Of a stretch of DNA of 64,000 nucleotides, positions 56,690 to 64,000 are shown piece by piece. The first letter of the stretch is position 1. Every line of letters begins with the position of its first letter. A program made the translations under genes and the position numbers. The notes beneath the pieces were generated by a model that saw only the letters and a list, made by a program, of their open reading frames with translations, made no database searches and was not told the DNA's origin. Origin of the DNA: Eonycteris spelaea (taxonomy: Eukaryota > Chordata > Mammalia > Chiroptera > Pteropodidae); NCBI GenBank assembly GCA_003508835.1, contig PUFA01000105.1:1302001-1366000 (forward strand). Reading direction: 5' to 3'.

Positions 56690-58350
56690 TTCCAATGAGA
56701 ATCTGCTTCTGATGAATTTACTCAGTTTTAGTTTGGTTGAGAGATTTATTTTTGTTCTTTATCTAAAGATATGAGGGGGTTATAATTCTATTCTGGCAGC
56801 CATGTTCTTTCAGGAATTTCGAAGGGTCGCTTCACTGTCTTCTGGCCTTATTCATTTCAGTTTATAATAGTTAACTGTTGATTTTTATTGTTACCTCATG
56901 AAGGTTAAACTCTTCCCAACACCCTACCCAGTTGCTTTTTAGTTTTAACTATTTTAATATGCTTAGGTATCTTATGCTTTTTTGTCGGTGTTTCTCACTT
57001 GGAATCCATAATGATTCTTGAATTTATAGCATGATCTATTTCACCACTTTTAGAAAACCTCACCCATTTCTTCAATATTATATCGTTAACACCATCTCTC
57101 TTCTTTCTTCAATCATAATTACATTAATCAGACCTTATTAATTGGACACATTTTATCTTACCCTTTCTTTATTTTCACTTAAAAAATTATTCCGGTGCTT
57201 CATTCTGGAGATTTGAGGCTAAACTTTATTCCATTCACCTATTTTACCTAAGCCAGGGATCAGTGACCTTTTTCTCGAAGAAAAAGCAGATAGTAAACAT
57301 CTTATGCTTTGTAGTACATACAGCCTTGGTTACAACTGGAAAACTGCACTGAAACACAGAAAGTGTCATACACAGTATGTAACCAGGTGGATATTATTGT
57401 GTGCCCCCCCAAATTAAAAGCAGTATGACACATTTGGCCCATAGGCTGTAGTTTGCCAGTCCTTTGCCTAACATAACTTACTGCATTTATAATTTTAATT
57501 ACTGCATTTTTCATGTTAACATTTACATTTCTCTCCTTGCATAGACTTTAGTCCTCTGGTGAAATTTAACAAAATGCCAACTATTTTCTGAGCACATTGT
57601 AATTATTTTAACATGTATGTTGGACACTTCCAGCATCTATATTGACTCTGAGTCTAATTCTAGTGCTTCTTTTTCCTCTCAGCATCTCTCTTGCTATGCC
57701 TGCTCACTTCATTATGAAACTGAAGTCTTAGTATGAAAAACTGTAAGGCTCTGATGAGACATCACCTTCCGCATGTAGTTAGCATAGGGATGTATCATGT
57801 TAGTACCACCCAGGTTTGAGCTACATCAAAGCTGAGAGGAGTTTTAGTACTTAGAAGACCTGGTGTATTTTGACTTCTCCCTTACTCCAAGGATTATTCG
57901 GGGGCCCCAAGTGAAAGGAACCCTATGCATTGGCCAGCCCCGTATGCCACATTTCATCTCCCCAGTACAATGTGAGTGTCGAAAGCATTTAAATCTATAC
58001 GGCTGTACTGTACTTGCACTGCTTATGAATTGGTGAGTACCAGAGGGACTAGTGCAAGCTCACTTATTTGCTCTTCCCTTTCCTGAGATATTTTGCATAC
58101 TCAATTTTGGTTGTCTTCGAAGCTCTGGACTTCTGGATTTCATCTCTAGCCTTAAGAAAAGGGGAGAAACTCTGTTCGGAATTTCTGTCTCTTAACATTT
58201 ATTCTATTGGAGACGCAGCTCTCTTCCTTGGCTGAGAAATGGATATAATCCTTGTGGTGAAGAGTGGCGTATGATATCATGCTCTCCTCAGTGAGTTTCT
58301 CTCTCCCAGGATCCTGACCCTTCGAGTACCGGCTCACTTGCTAGTTAGTC
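56690..58350 (-). mobile_element. Old L1M/HAL1-type LINE region, antisense
   Basis: The plus strand has 'actcagttttagtttgg', 'tataattctattctggcagcc', 'cttcactgtcttctggcc', 'cttaggtatcttatgctttt' and 'acatgtatgttggacacttccagcatc'. This resembles the reverse complement of old L1M/HAL1 sequence. No frame survives. A MITE at 57250-57432 interrupts it. The part beyond 57780 is less certain. Confidence 0.55.
57250..57432. mobile_element. hAT MITE nested in the L1M region
   Basis: 'ccagggatcagtgacctttttctcg', 'gcagatagtaaacatcttatgc' and 'tttggcccataggctgtagtttgccag' form imperfect inverted ends of the 'ggtcagcaaactttttctgtaaa' MITE. The flanks share CCTAA (before 57250 and after the 3' end), partly supporting an 8-bp hAT duplication. 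The short minus-strand frame here is a shadow. Confidence 0.8.
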
Positions 58351-58479
58351 CTTCAGTGCCTTCAAATAGATGAATGTTTTTGTTGTTGCTGTTGTTTGCT
58401 GGTTTGATTAATTTCTAGCTTTCCTAGTTTTTAGACTTCAACTATAAGCTAGTCTACATTAACCTGTCAGTTTTTAATC

Positions 58480-58960
58480 TCTTGCAAACAATTCAAAATG
58501 GTATTTTTTTCTCTCTCTTTCAGTCACTCTGTACCGATTATTTTCGGTTTGCTGTATCGGATTCCTTCTCTGATTTTTTCTTCTCGGCTCTGTCCCTCAG
58601 GAGGCCTCATAGACTGTATTACCCACACTCCCTTGCTGTCGAGCTTCCTGTTGGGTTTAGCCAGTGGGAGCACCTACCAGGAAGGTAGTGCTTTAGGTCT
58701 CAGCTCCTGTAGGAAGGATGCTCTTCCACAGGTCTGCTTTTATTTGGTTTTAGGGTCATCAAGCTCTCTGCCCCTTTCATGTCCTTTAGACCTAAGGAGA
58801 GGTAATGGGGTTTCCTGCTGTTGCTTGAACTTGTTGTTTAACTTCCCTTGGTCGTTCTTTAATCCTGCCAATTCCTCTCTTAATAGCCCCTTAGTTAAGG
58901 TTTTATCAGTTAATCCTTTGAATGAGCCATCTGCTCAGACCCCCGACTGATATACATTCT
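58480..58960 (+). repeat. Ancient interspersed repeat, family uncertain
   Basis: The order 'agtgggagcacctaccagg', 'ctcagctcctgtaggaagg', 'gaggtaatggggtttcctgctgttgc', 'cttaatagccccttagttaag' and 'gagccatctgctcagac...gactgatata' recalls a widespread old mammalian repeat. It holds the longest open frame in the window (150 codons, 58498-58950), a Ser/Leu/Pro-rich sequence without domains that I take as chance. Confidence 0.5.
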
Positions 58961-60870
58961 CATTTCTACTCTGGGTAATTAGAGGGTCTGTTGAGGCTGT
59001 ATGACTAAGATGGTTAAGTTTTTGCCTATAACTACGGACTCTATTTTTGCAGCCTTGTACTGGATTGAGAATAAAACCTGATAGTAAAAATGTCATAAGA
59101 AGGTCTCCCCAGTGCAAGTATACGTGAATGTAAAGTGTGCATCTACAACACGTAGGATTAAAAAAAAAAATTAGGTTATAACGTAAAACAAGATACACAG
59201 AGTTGTTAAATAAGACTAAGTGACAAAGATGACTCAGTAATTAAAATGCAGTGGCCTGGACTTAAAGCGAGGTGGAGAAAGTCACCTGGCTTTAGTTTGT
59301 CAGTGTCATTGACTCTGAGTATTTTTCATCCCCACAACAATTGGTCTGAGATTTGCAGTTCTTCCCTTGATATGCTGACCTTTTCACATTGATTTTTTCC
59401 CTACCTGCTGCTAAGATACAAAATCAATATAATCAAGCAGGCAAATCACTTGATACTGAAATAGCCTGATAATAGAAGAGAAAAATCTGGTCATCCAGTG
59501 TCCTTGGATGTGCTTATACTGTATAAAGACAGGCACACAGGCCTACTTCAAAACAGTTCTTGATTCATACTCACGTGCTAACAGACAACCTGTATTTTTA
59601 AAAGAACGTGATTGAGCAGGAAGCAGGGAGCAAATGTGTTAGGCTAATTTTTGATGGCGTCTCTCCTTGATGACAGACACCTCATGGTGTTTTTCCTGCT
59701 AAAACGGATCTGTGAAACGTCCTCCAATCCACATTTCTCTATGTCTGCGTTTCACCTGACACAGATTTAGTTGAAACTAAGTTTGTGATGCACCAGTTTG
59801 AAAGGGGTGAACCTAGAAAGGGATGGTGAACCTTTGATATTTTTCTTCCTTTTCTAGACTTTCCACCTCCTGTTGGAGATGGGCCAGTCATCTGAAGTAC
59901 CTCCCTTACGCCCCGTGTTTTTCCTGCCAGTGTCCTGGGTCTTATTTATTTAAACCCCTAACAATGTATTCCTTTCACGTGAGAATAAATTTGGTTGGGA
60001 GACCTCGACAGAATTCCTAACGTCATAGCAAATCAATAGGCATCAATTTATCAGTTAGCTTTAATATACTCAACAATTTATATTTAAAAAAATGACTGGA
60101 GCTCTTGTGACATTTTTGAAAAGTCATTTTTAACACTGTGCTCTATTTGGAAAGTGTTTGCTGTTACTGTTCTACCTCCTGGGGGTGGGGAAAATACTCT
60201 GGGGGATTCATATGATTTAGATAGTTGCTAGAAATCATTTATTCATGTATGTTATATGTTCATAGTTTGCAAGTGTGTATACTGATTTAAGATGCTAGCA
60301 CATTTCCTTTGGAATATTGCACCAAAGTAAAATTTTTAAAAGTTATTTTAAAAAATAGTGGCAATATATTTTCTAATCCATTGTTACGAATCCAGGAATC
60401 AGCCCTGGTAACAGGAGAATTTTAAAAATTTACAACACACTTTTTTCCCCTTCGCAGCAGCGTTCCTGTTACTCGTCTGTGCTAATGATACTCCATATTC
60501 TCAAACTGTGATGAATTGATGTTAACTGATGATAAGTTGAGATATTCATTTTTAGTGTGTGGTCGGAAACTAGTCTCAGATTTTAAAAATTGCTCTTTAA
60601 AGAATTAAGCAGTTCTTATGTAGAATAATGTATTTTTATAGCTTATTTAGAAATTATGCCATGAATAGGGCAGATAGGGCGAGTTGAAATCATTATTTCA
60701 TTTAGTGCCTCATCATGTTCCGTGAAATTGGGTCTCATGACTGTAATATAAAAACGCATTCTGCCTAAAGACCCGTCACTTATCTCACCTTTTAGTGGAA
60801 AAAGAAGCGATCAGTGATGTTGCTTAAATTATGAAAATATTCGAGAATTGAACTAAATTGAAAATATGGG
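58961..60870. other. Unique stretch
   Basis: No gene or transposon recognised. The part at 59400-59800 is non-repetitive with moderate GC and could hold conserved sequence. An A-run lies at 59160-59170. Confidence 0.45.
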
Positions 60871-62180
60871 GTTTTTTTTGAACTTTATTTTTAAAGAGCA
60901 TAAGGTGCATAACAGAGTTAAGAGAAGCAAACAGGTTTCCTATTAAGCCCCGCTACCACGCATGCATAACCTCCCGCATTATCGGCATCGCTAGAGAGCT
61001 GCGCACTCATTACCAAGGACGAACCTAGCTTGCCACATCATAACCGCCCAAAGTCCATGGTTCATCTTATGGTTCACTCTTGGTGTTGTGCATTTTCTAG
61101 ATTTGGACAAATGTATAAGGACATACATCCATCATATACCATCATCCAGAGTAGCTTTGCTGCTGTAGAAATTTTTTGTGCCCTTCCCCTAAACCCATGA
61201 CAAAGTGATGCTTTTACTGTCTCCATATTTTTGCCTGTTCCACAGTGTCATGTAGTTGGAATTGTACAGTACGTAGCCCTTTCATACTGGATTCTTTAAC
61301 TTAGTAATATGTATTTAAGGTTCCTCCTTGTCTTTTTATGGCTTGATAGCTCATTTCTCTTTAGCGCTCAACAATATTACATTGTCTACATGCACCATAA
61401 TTTATTTTCCTGTTTACCAGCTGAAGGACATCTTGGTTGTTTCCAAATTTTGGCAGTTATGAATAAAGTTTCTATGAACATAACGTGTAGGTTTATCATG
61501 GACATAATTTTTCAACACTTTTGAGTAGATACCAAGTAGAGCGATTGCTGGATTTTAGGTAAGAGTATGCTTAGTTTTGAAATTGCCAAACTATCTCCAA
61601 AGTGGATGTACCATTTTGCATTCTCATTAGCAATATATTAGACCTATCATTCCACATCATCACCAGGAATTGGTATTGTCAGAGTTTTAGATTTTGGAAA
61701 TTGTAATAGTTGTGTAGTGGTTATCTCGTTTTAATTTGCATTTCCCTGTGACATACGATGTGGAGGATTTTTTTTTTTTTTTCATATGCTTACTCGCCAT
61801 CTATATAGCTTCTTTGGTAAGGTGTCTGTTAAGGTTTTTGGTGCATTTTTAAGTCAGATTGTTTTCTTATTTGAGTTTTAAGAGTTCTTTGTATATATTG
61901 GATAGCAGTTTTTTTATCAGATATATCTTCTGCAAATATTTTTTCCCAGTCTGTGGCTTGTCTCTCATTCCCTTGACATTTTTTTTTCACTGAGCAGAAA
62001 TTTTAATGAAGCTCATCAATTATTTCTTCATGGATTGTGTTTTGTGGAGTTGTATCTAAAAAGACATCTCCATATCCAAGGTCATCTAGGTTTTTTTCTG
62101 TGTTATCTTTAGGAGTTCTGTGATACATCTGAGTTAATGTTTATGAAGTGTGTAAGGTTTATGTTTAGACTGACTTTTTT
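60871..62180 (-). mobile_element. L1ME-type LINE, 3' end and ORF2 C-terminus, antisense (about 1.3 kb)
   Basis: After a T-run (60871-60879) the plus strand gives a reverse-complement L1ME 3' end: 'cctcccgcattatcggcatc', 'ggttcactcttggtgttgtgc' and 'ggacaaatgtataaggacat'. ORF2-derived sequence follows: 'gaaggacatcttggttgtttcc' near 61423, 'gagcgattgctggatttta' near 61538 and 'tttcccagtctgtggcttgt' near 61944. Indels and stops disrupt the frame throughout, so no enzyme is encoded. Confidence 0.92.
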
Positions 62181-64000
62181 TTCAGGAAAATATGTTCTTT
62201 TTATCTACCTTAAAACTTTTATTTACATGTTTGCATCTTAAATGTTTCAATCAAGAAATTTTCACCTATCTTTTGTTTTGAAATGTTTTTCTTTAAGAAT
62301 TTAATCTAACTACATGTTCTTTATAACCACTTTTTGAAATATGTCATAAAAGAGAAATAAATAACACCGTAATAGTTTTTATATTAGATTATATTTAGAT
62401 TTTTTGGTCTTAAGTGGTCAGTGGCTTATTATAAAATGAAATGTATTTGCATACTATTCTGAAGCATGATTAGTATAACTATTTGGCATAGATATTTTGA
62501 ATAATTATTTTTTAAATGAAAAAATTCTCATGCAGTAAATAGATTATAAAGTACCATTAATAACACTGACAGAGTCATCTTTATTTAGGGCAATGTTCAT
62601 TCATTCGTGGTTAATAATCTCATGTTGGAAGAATTTTTTTTTTGCATTATTTAACTATTTCATTTAAAATTTTCCTGGGATATTTTATTGTATTTTAGAA
62701 TATCCTTCCTACCCATCAATGCATGTCTTCATCATCCAGAAAATATTTATTGAATATTTCTGTACATGTAATAAGGGTTTAATGGGTATTTGTATTATGA
62801 ATAAATAACTAAATAGAACACGAATGAAGATGACATGAATTCTTCCTTTGATGAATACTGACTTATTACCTTTTTATTTTTTGGCTCACTGGTCACCCAT
62901 TCATTAAGAGTCTCTCATTTATCAGCCCTTATCCTGGATTTTTACCTATAAGTTCAGGTACTGGAATCCTATAAATGAGCAAGAAATGTCTTCTCTATAT
63001 ATGTGTATTTTTAAAAAAAACAAAATAAGATTTTAAATGACATTTTGTACCCAGATCCTTTCCTAGTGTAAAAAGGGAGTGTAGATATGCTGATGGGAGT
63101 TTGTAGAATATCTCTTATTTCTTTTTCATTTGTAGTTAGTTTGTTTATTTGTTTATTTATTTTGAGAACTAGAGTAAAAGAAGTCATAAACTGGGGATGC
63201 GATATTGTCAATGCGAGGAGTCCAGGGTGTCTTCCAGAACTGGAGGAGAGGGAATGGGCTAGGGAAAAGGGTATCGGGTGCCATTATAGTCTCAGCCTAG
63301 GTGAGAGGTCACAAACTGTGACACAGCTTCTGTGGTTATGGGCTTTTCTCCAGCTAAATGCAGCTTGTGGATTCAGACCCCAAGGAGGAGGAAATTTGGC
63401 TTAAATCAGGTTTGTAATTTATCCAGGCGAATTCTTTGAAGAGAGAGAGGTATAAGGGAGCTGTGGGTATTTGCCTGGAATACATTAAAATAATTTACCA
63501 TGGAATTTCAACTAGTAAAACTAGAAAGGAAGACATGAGCGTTGGGTGATAAGGAATGTTGAATATGTAGTTGGAATGATGGAGCGAAGGTACAGGTGGT
63601 TCAAGGCATTTTTAGAATTAGAGTACTAGAGGAAGTAAGGTGAAGAGATAGGACGAGGTGGTTGGCCGGTGGGATATTTTAGTTGAGTTTTGAAAGAAGC
63701 AGCAGTTATTAGTAATTATTAAGGTATGGGTTAGATCATGTGAGTGCTGAGGTATGTGGAAGGCAAAACTATCAGAGAACAGGAGAAAAGGCGCTGAGAG
63801 GCCGGGATTGAAAGTCATCAGCACGGATAATGAAATCAAGGATTTTGATGAGAGTACGTAATTATGGAGCAATGGTCATGAAACGTTTTCAAAGAATAGA
63901 GGAAAGACAAGGGAGTCAAAAATTATAATTAGGGAGGGGGGTCGTGAGCACAACAAGGAAGGGTAAGTTCTAAAGATGTAGAATCAAAGTCAACAAATTT
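62181..64000. other. Mostly unique stretch to the window end
   Basis: Contains one L2 end (62740-62855). The 105-codon plus-strand frame at 63087-63404 and the minus-strand frame at 63618-63872 have no recognisable domain. 63430-64000 is purine-rich on the plus strand and may be an unrecognised old repeat. Confidence 0.4.
62740..62855 (-). repeat. L2 3' end, antisense
   Basis: 'catccagaaaatatttattgaatatttctgtac' followed by 'atgaataaataactaaatagaac' resembles the reverse-complement L2 terminus. Confidence 0.55.

Noticed and set aside
58498..58950. Longest open frame in the window (150 codons, plus strand)
   Set aside because: It lies within an ancient repeat, overlaps another frame, is Ser/Leu/Pro-rich without any domain, and lacks a promoter, splice or poly(A) context.
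60871..62180. Active L1
   Set aside because: The copy is strongly diverged, 5'-truncated and full of indels and stops.

Overview
This is a gene-poor, AT-rich mammalian genomic segment, intergenic or intronic. I see no intact protein-coding gene, no rRNA or functional tRNA, and no operon-like or prokaryotic organisation. Every long open frame is short (150 residues at most). Most lie inside recognisable dead transposons. The density of old eutherian repeats (MIR, L2, MLT1-type MaLR LTRs, hAT-Charlie MITEs, L1M) fixes it as a placental mammal. No Alu, B1/B2, ruminant, carnivore or equine-type SINE is visible. Two L1 3' ends (19465-19705 on the minus strand, 51796-51945 on the plus strand) share a 3'-UTR that I associate from memory with bat L1s. 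A bat is therefore my best guess, but this is inference.

Layout. 1-12 kb: diffuse old repeats, then GC-richer blocks of unknown origin at 7.1-7.5 kb and 8.55-9.53 kb. 12-17.3 kb: a dense pile of MIR, L2, MLT1 and LTR fragments, including one MIR cut by an ERV1-type solo LTR and by an MLT1. 17.8-19.7 kb: a TG microsatellite in a decayed MITE and two stacked minus-strand L1 fragments. 20-35 kb: mostly unique AT-rich DNA with scattered MIR and hAT fragments and small tandem duplications. 35.2-36.4 kb: a long plus-strand L2 fragment. 36.4-45 kb: mostly unique DNA, with one candidate 3'-terminal coding exon on the minus strand (41727-41911), MER5A-like and L2 pieces. 46-47.4 kb: two divergent MLT1 LTRs, one split by a 432-bp solo LTR. 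48-53.3 kb: microsatellites, a possible conserved regulatory block near 50.3 kb, a chimeric retro-insertion beginning with an antisense tRNA-Gln half, and a MIR split by a 266-bp solo LTR. 55.6-62.2 kb: a TATC microsatellite, an old minus-strand L1M region holding a nested MITE, and a minus-strand L1ME-type fragment. 62.2-64 kb: mostly unique DNA.

The elements do not form a working system. The value of the window is its readable insertion history, a few candidate regulatory clusters, and one or two possible exons. Repeat family names come from recalled consensus motifs, not a search. Orientations and target-site duplications were read directly.
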